Part shown: in pieces, positions 56,816-64,000 of the stretch
Layout of the letters: the number at the start of each line of letters is the position of its first letter
How positions within the stretch are numbered: the stretch's first letter is position 1
NCBI RefSeq assembly: GCF_004005905.1
Contig: NZ_SACO01000002.1
Coordinates: 124,001-188,000 of the forward strand
Direction: 5' to 3'
DNA: 64,000 nucleotides
Source of the DNA: Novosphingobium umbonatum
GTDB lineage: Bacteria; Pseudomonadota; Alphaproteobacteria; Sphingomonadales; Sphingomonadaceae
Made by a program: the position numbers and the translations under genes
Notes under the pieces: generated by a model
Databases searched by the model: none
What the model was told of the DNA's origin: nothing
What the model saw: the letters and a program-made list of their open reading frames with translations, nothing else

Positions 56816-59296
56816 TTACATCTTCACCTTGGCCTGAATGCCAAAGGTGCGCAGTTCAGGCAGACCCAGCACCACGGCCGAGTAATAGGTCAGTTTGCTC
56901 AGGCTGTTGTCGATCGTGTAATTGTCCGCGATCGAGGTATAGGTGTGGTTGTTGAACAGGTTGGTCACGAAAGCCTCGACCGAGATATTGCCCTTCGACA
57001 CACCGCCACGCAGGTTGAAAATGTGGCGATCAGGCGTGCGCAACGTGTTTGATTCGTTCGCCCACTGACCCGACTTGAAGTTCCAGTCCAGACGGCTGAA
57101 CCAATGCGCATCGGTATCGCCCACAGAACCACCCAGATTCACGCCAAAATTGGCCGAATATTTGGACGTGTTCTTCATTTCCTTGCCATAGAAATCAAAC
57201 ACGCCGGTCAGCTGGCTGATCGTGGTGCTCTTGAAATCCAGGATCTTGGAAGCGTTGATCGCCGCTGCACTGTCCAGCGTGATCAGGTCATTGACCTTCC
57301 ACGAAGCTTCGATTTCGGCACCCTTCAGATCAACGTCACCGCTATTGGCCGAGGTGTTGATGAAGGACAGGCCGGTAGCGCTGGTGCTGTCGGGGGCCAC
57401 GATGGTGATCGCGTTGATCTGGTTACGCCATTGGGCATAATATGCCGCAGCAGCGTAACGGATCTTGCCGTCCAGCAGCTTGCCCTTCACACCCACTTCA
57501 TAATTGGTGATCTTTTCAGGGCTGATCGCCAGCTGACCACCGGCATTGACGGCGGCCTTCTGAACCGAGTCACTCTGGCTCAGAATATTGACGTTCAACT
57601 GCGCCGGATTGACGCCCTTGGCCCATGACACATAGGCCATGGTCGAGGGGCTGAACTGATAGTTCAAGATGACACGCGGGGTGAAATTCTTGTAATCATA
57701 CTTGGCCAGTTGTGCGCCACCGGCATAGGTTGCCGCCGGAATATAGGCGCTCGACGGCACAACCTGACCCGAGGGACGGGCATAGGCGCCCAGCGTATCC
57801 ATCTGGTAACGGCCTTCGACGCTGACCGACAGCTTGTCTGTGGCATCCCAGGTCGCGCCAAAGAACAGGCCGGTGGTGCGGTTTTCCGACAGGCCGCCCA
57901 CGGTCAGATTGGCCGAGGTCAGCGCACCAAGGCCGCCGCCGCCGCCCTGAATGGCCTGCGCCTTCAGATAGGAGGCACCCACCACGCCGCGCACCTTGCC
58001 GAACTTGTAGGCCATGCGCGCTTCTGCGGACCAGTCGTTGGTCTTGCGCTCCACCAGATAGGTGTAGCTCCAATAGCCCAGCGGGTTGGTGGTCGAGGTG
58101 ATCGTGCTGGAATCGTAACCATCCAGATCGAGCAGGTCGGTCCATACTTCGCGGTTATAGCCGCCCAGCACCGTGGCCGTCAGATGCTCGTTGATCACCC
58201 AATCGGTGCTCAAATGGGCATGGTGGCTGATACGACGCAGGCCAAAACCATCGACGCCTTCGCTGGGGTCCACCACGCGATTGACCGGCGAGGCCAGCCA
58301 GCTCTTGATAGCGGCATTGGCAGTGCTGTTGCTGGATACGACATTGGCCATCTTGGGCGTCACGCCGCAGATATAGGCATTGGTAACCGCCGTCCCCTGA
58401 CCGGCCACGCCACGCGTGTTGCCCTGGAACGAGCAGTTCGACTGGTTGGTGATGATGGTCGCGCCGGCCGAATTGGTGACATTATAGGCATACAGACGAC
58501 TCTGGGCGCCCGCGCCATCCTTGTCTTCCGAACGCAGGCCGAACAGCTTCATGGTCAGGTTATGCGCAGGCTTGAACACCAGCAAGGCCGTCGCGGTGGT
58601 GCTCTTTTGCGCGCCCAGCTTGGAACCGTCATAAGCGTTCTTGTAAGAACCGCCCTTGCCGAATTGTTCGCCGGTGACGCGGAAGGTCAGCATATCGCCA
58701 AAGATCGGGCCTTCAACGGCGGCCTGCAGGCGATAATTGTCGCGCGTACCGGCCATGCCCATCAAGGAACCATGCCATTCGCCGGTCGGTTCACGGGTGG
58801 TGATGTTGATGGCACCCGCAAAGGTGTTGCGGCCGTAATAGGCGCTTTGCGGGCCCTTGATGATGTCGACCTGCTTGGGATCGGTGATCGACATGATCGA
58901 GGAGGGCGAAGCCACGGCCACGCCATCGATGAACATCGAAGTGGTGGTGGCCAGCGTGGTGGACGGCGTAAAGCCGCGCAACACGATCTGCTGGAACGAA
59001 CGGTCCGAACGGCCCGAGTTGTTGTCGTTGATATTGATGCCCGGCGTCGACTGGGCCAGCGTGGTCATCGAGGTGACGCCGCGCTTTTCCAGCGCATCCG
59101 CCGTCAAGGCAGTGATGGTAACGGGAACCTTGAGAATGTCTTCGGACCGCTTGCGCGCGGTCACCGTGATGGAACCGGCTTCATCGGCAGCCGGTGCATC
59201 GGCGGCCAGAGCGGGGGTTGCCACACCAACGGCAAGAACAAGAGCAAGAGCGGAGGTCGAAGCCGCCACCGAGGCTTTCAGGATGCGAGTTTTCAT
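56816..59296 (-). CDS. TonB-dependent outer membrane receptor
   Basis: Protein of 826 residues with a signal peptide (to about PALAAD). The plug has SITVTARKRSEDILKVPVTITAL, QQIVLRGFTPSTT and VDIIKGPQSAYYGRNTFAGA; the last residues are IQAKVKM, an unusual barrel end, since most end in an aromatic residue. The ATG at 59296 has GAGGGAA upstream. A copy of the iclR-linked palindrome lies 285 bp upstream. The 390-bp gap 59297-59686 shows no gene and is AT-rich near the start. The substrate is unknown. Confidence 0.92.
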   Translation of the reverse strand: MKTRILKASVAASTSALALVLAVGVATPALAADAPAADEAGSITVTARKRSEDILKVPVTITALTADALEKRGVTSMTTLAQSTPGININDNNSGRSDRSFQQIVLRGFTPSTTLATTTSMFIDGVAVASPSSIMSITDPKQVDIIKGPQSAYYGRNTFAGAINITTREPTGEWHGSLMGMAGTRDNYRLQAAVEGPIFGDMLTFRVTGEQFGKGGSYKNAYDGSKLGAQKSTTATALLVFKPAHNLTMKLFGLRSEDKDGAGAQSRLYAYNVTNSAGATIITNQSNCSFQGNTRGVAGQGTAVTNAYICGVTPKMANVVSSNSTANAAIKSWLASPVNRVVDPSEGVDGFGLRRISHHAHLSTDWVINEHLTATVLGGYNREVWTDLLDLDGYDSSTITSTTNPLGYWSYTYLVERKTNDWSAEARMAYKFGKVRGVVGASYLKAQAIQGGGGGLGALTSANLTVGGLSENRTTGLFFGATWDATDKLSVSVEGRYQMDTLGAYARPSGQVVPSSAYIPAATYAGGAQLAKYDYKNFTPRVILNYQFSPSTMAYVSWAKGVNPAQLNVNILSQSDSVQKAAVNAGGQLAISPEKITNYEVGVKGKLLDGKIRYAAAAYYAQWRNQINAITIVAPDSTSATGLSFINTSANSGDVDLKGAEIEASWKVNDLITLDSAAAINASKILDFKSTTISQLTGVFDFYGKEMKNTSKYSANFGVNLGGSVGDTDAHWFSRLDWNFKSGQWANESNTLRTPDRHIFNLRGGVSKGNISVEAFVTNLFNNHTYTSIADNYTIDNSLSKLTYYSAVVLGLPELRTFGIQAKVKM

Positions 59297-59581
59297 ATTT
59301 CCCTCACTGAAAAATTGATTGGCCCACAAGAGGCAGTTCAATAAATTGAAAGTTCCCGCTGCAATTTTATTATTATGAATAGATCAAGCCATAAGGCACG
59401 CGGCGCAGGATCAAGGAAAACCAAAAACAAGAAGCAAAACTCTTCGCGACAGGTGCAAAGACCCAAAGCCATAAACTGACTCTATTCGCGTTAGCTCCCC
59501 GATTTGGCCGATTCCGCTTGTCTGTTCCGGCAAGAAGGAGAGTGCCTTGCATCCATCTTTCTTGGCGCAGGAAATGATGCC

Positions 59582-59598
59582 TATTCGCCTGTCGGATG
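59582..59598. promoter_or_regulatory. Copy of the iclR-linked palindrome before the third TonB receptor
   Basis: TATTCGCCTGTCGGATG matches the 23606 site at 15 of 17 positions, with the spacer identical. It lies between the receptor and the end of the hydrolase gene. Confidence 0.5.
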
Positions 59599-59686
59599 TG
59601 GAACGATGGGGGAATGGTCACAAAAGGATGCTAGGCACGCCAACCCTCCTGCGGGATGCGCCAAAAATCGTACAGATTATCGCGTT

Positions 59687-60643
59687 TCAAGGCGTAATCG
59701 CGCGCAAAAATGCCTGAACCGGCGCCACGGAGGCGGCAGGGCATTCCAGCGGCATCATATGGCCGCAATCCTTGACCACCACCAGCGACTTGGACGCCGA
59801 CCCCAACCGCGCCAGAACCTGCTGGCCATCCTTGACCAAAGGCACTTCCGGATCGCGGTCCGACCACAGGGCCAGCGCGGGAACCTTGATCGCGGCCAGA
59901 TCGGCAGGGGTGCCACTGAAAGGCATCGCCTTGCCAAAGCTGCGTGGCCAACCTTGGGCGCGGTTGTTCAATTCGGTCCATTCGCGCGCCAATTGCGGCG
60001 ATACGCACGATGGATCGGCATAATTCATCCGCAAAATGCCGCCCCAGAAGGCGTCAATATGATGCCCGCCCAGCAGGCCATCAAAAGCCAGCACCGCCTT
60101 GAACCATGGCGTGAAATGTGGCGCGGGCTTCAATGGCCCCGCCGCAATATTGGCCAAAACCACGCCACGCAAAGCATCGCCATGCTGCGCAGCATAATGG
60201 GCCACGCCCTCGCCCGCGCTGCTGGTGCCGACCAGCACGAAGGGCGGCAGTTTCATCTGGTGGACCAGAGCGTCGATCAGCTCCGCTTCGGCATCGCCAT
60301 TATACAGGCCTTGCGGCTGCGGCCCCGACAGACCCATGCCAGCGCGGTCAAAACGGATCACGCGATATTGGCCCTTCAACGCCGCCGTCCAGCCATCCCA
60401 CATATGCAGCGAGGCAAAGGAGCCATGCACCAGCATCACCACCGGCGCATCGCGCGGGCCTTCATCCACCACATGCAGGCTTTGCGCCCCCAGCTGAATA
60501 TAGCGCGATTGCGGCAGGCCATAACGCGCACGCATGGTGGCTTCGTCAGGTTTCAGCCAACCGGCCCGCGCCGCACCGATATAGGCGCCCGTGCCCGCCG
60601 CCAGCGCCAAAAGCGCCGCACCCGCCCAGCCTAGCGCCCTCAC
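59687..60643 (-). CDS. Exported or membrane-anchored alpha/beta hydrolase
   Basis: Protein of 318 residues with an N-terminal hydrophobic segment (about 5-26) that acts as signal or anchor. Oxyanion motif LVHGSFASLHMW (71-82), elbow GTSSA with S141, acid region WSDRDPEVP and His in DCGHMMPLE. It shares the HGS...YRVIRFD-G-GLSG pattern with the exported hydrolases at 9138 and 30016. It is ATGA-coupled to the DUF3089 gene and is the last gene of an operon with an exported amine oxidase. Confidence 0.86.
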   Translation of the reverse strand: MRALGWAGAALLALAAGTGAYIGAARAGWLKPDEATMRARYGLPQSRYIQLGAQSLHVVDEGPRDAPVVMLVHGSFASLHMWDGWTAALKGQYRVIRFDRAGMGLSGPQPQGLYNGDAEAELIDALVHQMKLPPFVLVGTSSAGEGVAHYAAQHGDALRGVVLANIAAGPLKPAPHFTPWFKAVLAFDGLLGGHHIDAFWGGILRMNYADPSCVSPQLAREWTELNNRAQGWPRSFGKAMPFSGTPADLAAIKVPALALWSDRDPEVPLVKDGQQVLARLGSASKSLVVVKDCGHMMPLECPAASVAPVQAFLRAITP

Positions 60644-61692
60644 TTGAACACCTTGGCACGCAAGGCGACATTGGCGCGGATATTGGCCCAGAACAGGCCC
60701 ACATCATGGTAATGCATCACCCCGCCGCGCAAAGGCTCCAGCCCCAGCGCCTTTTCGGGCTTGACCAACAACAAGCCCTTTTCGCAACGCGCACTGACCG
60801 CATGGGCCACCAAAGCCTTGGGCGCGCCCTTGCCCGGATCGCCGGGCACCGTACCTTGCGCCAGACTGGCATCGCCTTCAGGACGGCCTGCGTCAAAAGT
60901 CAGCGGATTGATGCAAAGCATCTGCCGCCCCTCTTCGGTCCCGAACTTCTTTACATAGGCCGCCGTGGCATAGGACTGCACCGCAGTCCCATCCACCTGA
61001 TCGGCCAGATAGGCGTTCCATTGCAGCACGCATCCGGTTTGCGATGGCGTGGCGCAGGGCTTCACGCTTTTGAAACGGCGCCCGAATTCGCCCTCGGACA
61101 GGTTGATGCCGATGATATAGGCCGCCACCAGCCGCTTTTGCTGCGCGGTGCCATCGATGCGCTTTTCCAGCAAAGTGGCGGCGTGAAACGCCCCTTGCGA
61201 ATGGCCCGCGATGATGAAAGGCGCATCGCCGATCTTTGCCAGAAACGCATCAAAAGCGCGTTCGACATCGCTATAGGCCAGCGCAAAGGCCGCCTGCTGC
61301 ACCTCCGGCACGGCAAAGCTGTTATAGCTGGCCGCCCGATAGCGCGGGGCATAGACTGTGCAGCACCCGCTAAAGGCGCTGGCCTGCCGCGCGATGCTGC
61401 TTTCATCGGTCCATTGGTTGCTGGCCGCATCGCGCAGGTCCTGATTGAGCGCGCCATCGGGGCTGCGGAAGGTGGTGGGGTGCAGGAAAAACACCGCCAC
61501 CTTGCCATGCTTGGCCGCGGGCGTAGCGCCTTCTGGCAAGGTCTGCCACGCCATCGACCAATTGGCGGCATCCGCATAGTCGGGCGCGAGCGGGGCCTTG
61601 GCCTGCACATCCCCCGCCACCGGCAGGCGCGGCGCCTCCTGCGCCATCACCGGCGCCTTCATCAGCAACGCGGCCGCAAGAGCCTTCCACAT
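60640..61692 (-). CDS. Exported DUF3089-type alpha/beta hydrolase
   Basis: Protein of 350 residues with a signal peptide (hydrophobic 2-11, cleavage near VMAQE). The elbow AGHSQGAFH carries S165. The VFFLHPTTF start and the CCTVYAPRYRAAS block match DUF3089, a lipase/esterase-like family of unknown substrate. The ATG at 61692 shares a base with the amine oxidase stop (TGATG), and its stop overlaps the next start by ATGA. The open frame to 61863 lies inside the amine oxidase gene and is rejected. Confidence 0.8.
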   Translation of the reverse strand: MWKALAAALLMKAPVMAQEAPRLPVAGDVQAKAPLAPDYADAANWSMAWQTLPEGATPAAKHGKVAVFFLHPTTFRSPDGALNQDLRDAASNQWTDESSIARQASAFSGCCTVYAPRYRAASYNSFAVPEVQQAAFALAYSDVERAFDAFLAKIGDAPFIIAGHSQGAFHAATLLEKRIDGTAQQKRLVAAYIIGINLSEGEFGRRFKSVKPCATPSQTGCVLQWNAYLADQVDGTAVQSYATAAYVKKFGTEEGRQMLCINPLTFDAGRPEGDASLAQGTVPGDPGKGAPKALVAHAVSARCEKGLLLVKPEKALGLEPLRGGVMHYHDVGLFWANIRANVALRAKVFK

Positions 61693-63185
61693 CAGCCACG
61701 CTCCGCGATTTCGAGCACCACGCGTTCGGAGCTTTCCATCGCCGATTCCATGCCGAAATCGCTGCGGCGGGTGTGTTCGCCCGCGAAGTGCAACACCTGC
61801 CATGGCTTCACAAAATCGCGGCCAAAGGCGTTGACCTGCCCCGGCGCAAGGCTGAAGCCGCAACCCTTTTGCAGGGGGTCGCGGGCCCAGTCCTTGTAAG
61901 CCACCACCTTCATCAGCCCCTTGGAAGCCGGACGCATCGCCTCGATTTCGGAAAGGATGAAAGGCACCGCATTCTCGCGCTGGGCAATCGCCTGCGCCAT
62001 TTTGCCCACCATCACCACCATGGCGCGATGCTTGCCCTCGCCCGTGTGGTTATCAATGCCCCAGAACATGCCGATCGGCCCGTCGGTGGAGAAGCTGGCA
62101 GGCAGGCCATCGGCCTTCCAGAAAGGCTTTTCCACGCTGAGATAGAGGCGGGCGGTGTTGGCATAGGGCATATGGGCAATGGCATCGCGCGCCTTGGGAT
62201 TGGCCGCGCCGGTAATCTCCACATCGCGCAGCATGGTGAAAGGCAGGCTGCTGATCACAAAGCGCGCCTGATAGGTGCTGCCGTCGAGGCAAGTCACACT
62301 GGCGCCCTTGTCGCTCATGGCAATGCGGCCCACGCGCTTGTTCAGGCGCACCACATCGCCCAGCTTGGCCGCCATGGCGAAGGGCAATTGCTGGCACCCG
62401 CCGACGATATTGTTGATCGAGGCCAGACCATTGATCGCATTATGATCATTGGCCTCGCCAAAGGGATGTTCACGCTTGCCCGCCTCGCCCGTGCCGCCCG
62501 CCGTGGTGCCAAAACGGCGGTCGGCGATGCTGCGCGTTTCCTCCTGCCACATGCGCAACATGGATGTTTCATCGATGCCGATGCCCGGCGCGGAATAGCT
62601 GGCCAGTTCGATGGCGGCGGGCGAATAGCCCTTTTGCACCATCAATTGCCGCAGCGAAATATCCTGATCAGCCAATTTCGGGTCCAGCCAGTCGGACAAT
62701 TCCTTGCAAGGGTTCCACTTGGCGGTCACCGCCTGCCCCATCAACATGGGCGAGATGCGGCGTTCATCGCCCACGGTCTGGTTCAACGGATTGTCGGCCC
62801 AGCTCTTGGGGTCCACCCACTGCCCCTTGTAATGGAAACCAAAGGGCAAGAGATCGCGGTCTTCGGGGATCAATTGCAGGCCCAGCTTCATACAGGCATC
62901 CAGCACGCGGGCATAGCCGCGCCCGATCTGGCTGGCGCCCACGTCCAGCTTGCCCTCGATCGTGTCGAGCGTTTTGACGCGCCCGCCCACAATCGGGCCA
63001 GCCTCCAGCACCACCACCTTGTAACCCAGCTCACCCAGCATCATCGCCGAATTGAGGCCCGACAGCCCGCCCCCGATGATCACCACATCGGCCTTTTCCG
63101 CCGCCAATGCGCCCTTGGCAAAGCCGACCGAAGGCAAAAGCGTGGTGGCCGATGCGGCGGCGAGGAAATGGCGGCGGTCAAACAT
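61692..63185 (-). CDS. Tat-exported flavin amine oxidase family protein (second)
   Basis: Protein of 497 residues. It starts with a twin-arginine signal (DRRHFLAAAS, hydrophobic to about residue 28). FAD motif VVIIGGGLSGLNSAMML, the VLEAGPIVGGRVKTLD block and the C-terminal LHFAGEHTRRSDFGMESAMESSE are present. It is a homologue of the protein at 28264 but clearly diverged. It heads an operon of three exported enzymes, which suggests that oxidation and hydrolysis of a substrate occur outside the cytoplasm. Confidence 0.87.
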   Translation of the reverse strand: MFDRRHFLAAASATTLLPSVGFAKGALAAEKADVVIIGGGLSGLNSAMMLGELGYKVVVLEAGPIVGGRVKTLDTIEGKLDVGASQIGRGYARVLDACMKLGLQLIPEDRDLLPFGFHYKGQWVDPKSWADNPLNQTVGDERRISPMLMGQAVTAKWNPCKELSDWLDPKLADQDISLRQLMVQKGYSPAAIELASYSAPGIGIDETSMLRMWQEETRSIADRRFGTTAGGTGEAGKREHPFGEANDHNAINGLASINNIVGGCQQLPFAMAAKLGDVVRLNKRVGRIAMSDKGASVTCLDGSTYQARFVISSLPFTMLRDVEITGAANPKARDAIAHMPYANTARLYLSVEKPFWKADGLPASFSTDGPIGMFWGIDNHTGEGKHRAMVVMVGKMAQAIAQRENAVPFILSEIEAMRPASKGLMKVVAYKDWARDPLQKGCGFSLAPGQVNAFGRDFVKPWQVLHFAGEHTRRSDFGMESAMESSERVVLEIAERG

Positions 63186-63242
63186 GGCGCGATGATCCCT
63201 TGGTTATGTGCATTATGCGTGCAAACATGGGCACTAAAACAA

Positions 63243-63279
63243 TTCGTCCGCCATGATGCTGTGCAAAATGGCGGACGAA
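63243..63279 (-). terminator. Inverted repeat, probable terminator of the right-end gene
   Basis: Perfect 12-bp arms (TTCGTCCGCCAT at 63243-63254 and its reverse at 63268-63279) around 13 bases. On the minus strand TTGTTTT follows, so it probably ends the methyltransferase-like gene. It also lies 57 bp before the amine oxidase start and could be a binding site instead. Confidence 0.6.
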
Positions 63280-63330
63280 ACATGGGGTATTTTTCTGCCC
63301 GACTGGCGGGCATCACCGGCAATTTTTCGG

Positions 63331-63999
63331 TCAGTCCTTCACCGCCGCACAGGCATACCAGCTGCCCATCAGGGTGCGGCCTTCGGGATGGCCCTCGGTA
63401 AAGAAATCGCTGGTGTTGGGGTTGAGCCAGAACGTGCCCTTGCGATAGCCGATGCCCACCTTTTCCGGCGCGAAACCGGCATCGGTCGCCACTTTCATCC
63501 AGTCGGTGCGGGCCAGCGAGGTCATGAAAGGTTCGTTATTATAGTGCGATTCAAAATCGCAACGCATCTGGTCCCACAGGCACAGATGTTCATGGCGCGG
63601 CGGCACATCCACATGGCACATGATCCCGCCCGAACGCAGCAGGCGGTGACTCTCCTTGAAAATCTGCCGCATCCCTTTGGCCGAGGTTTCATGCAACAAG
63701 GCCGAGGAGCAGACGAGGTCGAAGCTGCCATCCTCGAAATCGGTGTGTTCGGCGTCCTGCTGGCTGAAATGGATGCCAACGCCCATGCTTTCGGCGCGGG
63801 CATGGCCATAACGCAGCATCGGCGCGCCCACGTCCAGCGCATAGACTTCTGCATCGGGGAAAGCCTGTGCAATCGCCACCGTGGAATGGCCCACCGAACA
63901 GCCCAGATCCAGAATGCGCTTGGGCTTGAAATCGGGGAAGAAGCCCTGAACATGGCTGGCCAGCGTATGGCCGCGCCCGTCATTCTTCCACCCGCCGTT
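63331..63999 (-). CDS. SAM-dependent methyltransferase-like protein, 3' part only
   Basis: C-terminal 222 residues; the 5' part is beyond the window. Motif I is RILDLGCSVGHST, the standard GC-x-G form, followed by VYALDVGAPMLRYG and LLHETSAKGMRQIFKESHRLLRSGG. It is homologous to the protein at 5496 through PKRILD, HE-S, the SHYNNEPF/YNNNEPF segment and the C-terminal KGTFW block. The intact motif I suggests that this copy binds SAM, while the other may not. The substrate is unknown. Confidence 0.78.
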   Translation of the reverse strand, partial: NGGWKNDGRGHTLASHVQGFFPDFKPKRILDLGCSVGHSTVAIAQAFPDAEVYALDVGAPMLRYGHARAESMGVGIHFSQQDAEHTDFEDGSFDLVCSSALLHETSAKGMRQIFKESHRLLRSGGIMCHVDVPPRHEHLCLWDQMRCDFESHYNNEPFMTSLARTDWMKVATDAGFAPEKVGIGYRKGTFWLNPNTSDFFTEGHPEGRTLMGSWYACAAVKD

Positions 64000-64000
64000 C

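Noticed and set aside
59373-59621. An 82-residue minus-strand open frame in the gap before the third TonB receptor
   Set aside because: No ribosome site, atypical composition and overlap with the palindrome copy; no recognisable domain.
1-64000. CRISPR arrays, tRNA or rRNA genes, insertion sequences, integrases
   Set aside because: None seen: no regularly spaced repeats, no cloverleaf or CCA-type ends, no transposase-like proteins.

Overview
The window is GC-rich, densely packed bacterial DNA. It has three large TonB-dependent receptors, exported alpha/beta hydrolases, Tat-exported flavoproteins, GPH/MFS symporters and many flavin monooxygenases. This points to an alphaproteobacterium of the Sphingomonadales (Novosphingobium/Sphingobium-like). 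The order is inferred from gene content and style, not from a database match. No rRNA, tRNA, insertion sequence, integrase, phage gene or CRISPR array was seen. Nearly all genes are catabolic or transport genes, so this looks like an accessory degradation island that extends past both window ends.

Layout. (1) 1-4.3 kb: an ATGA-coupled operon of LeuC-like and LeuD-like hydratase subunits, an HMG-CoA-lyase-family lyase, a CaiB-type CoA-transferase and a Tat-exported DUF1838 protein. (2) 4.4-13.5 kb, minus strand: an unknown trio (membrane protein, small protein, methyltransferase-like), an Asp/Glu-racemase-fold protein, a class A flavin monooxygenase, then an exported hydrolase, two luciferase-like monooxygenase proteins and an M24 peptidase-fold protein. 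(3) 13.6-24.5 kb: an atypical hydrolase plus GPH symporter, an aldehyde dehydrogenase, a hydantoinase A/B - ICL/PEPM lyase - alcohol dehydrogenase operon and an IclR regulator. (4) 24.5-33.7 kb: an ALDH/flavin monooxygenase/deacetylase operon, an exported amine oxidase diverging from an exported hydrolase, and a second LeuCD-like pair coupled to an isochorismatase-family amidase. (5) 34-53 kb: two TonB receptors, a sugar isomerase/GPH symporter/GMC oxidoreductase operon, a LacI regulator, a small protein - amidase - RutA - RutE run, an MFS carrier, a second amidase plus isochorismatase, a VOC protein and a Gfo/Idh/MocA oxidoreductase. (6) 53-64 kb: an atypical hydrolase - APH-type kinase - MFS operon, DUF1330, a third TonB receptor, an exported hydrolase/DUF3089/amine oxidase operon and a second methyltransferase-like gene cut by the window end.

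How it may work together (inference). Outer-membrane receptors import a scarce substrate. Flavin oxygenases, including a RutA pyrimidine-oxygenase orthologue, open or oxidise an N-containing ring. Two amidases, the HyuAB pair and two isochorismatase-type amidases (about 90% identical to each other) hydrolyse amide or imide bonds. The LeuCD-like hydratases would hydrate the resulting maleate-type diacid, and the ICL/PEPM lyase or the CoA-transferase/HMGL pair would split the malate-type product into central metabolites. The enzyme families resemble the maleamate branch of nicotinate/pyridine catabolism and the Rut pathway, but this assembly matches neither.

Regulation. Two repeated palindromes tie the clusters together. 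A LacI-type operator (consensus near TGTAAACGTTTACA) occurs at 17511, 36613, 42942, 44330 and 49043, mostly immediately downstream of a recognisable promoter -10 element. A second palindrome, TATCCGCCTGTCGGATA, lies before the iclR gene (23606) and recurs as closer or weaker copies at 13523, 29844, 59582 and 51986.
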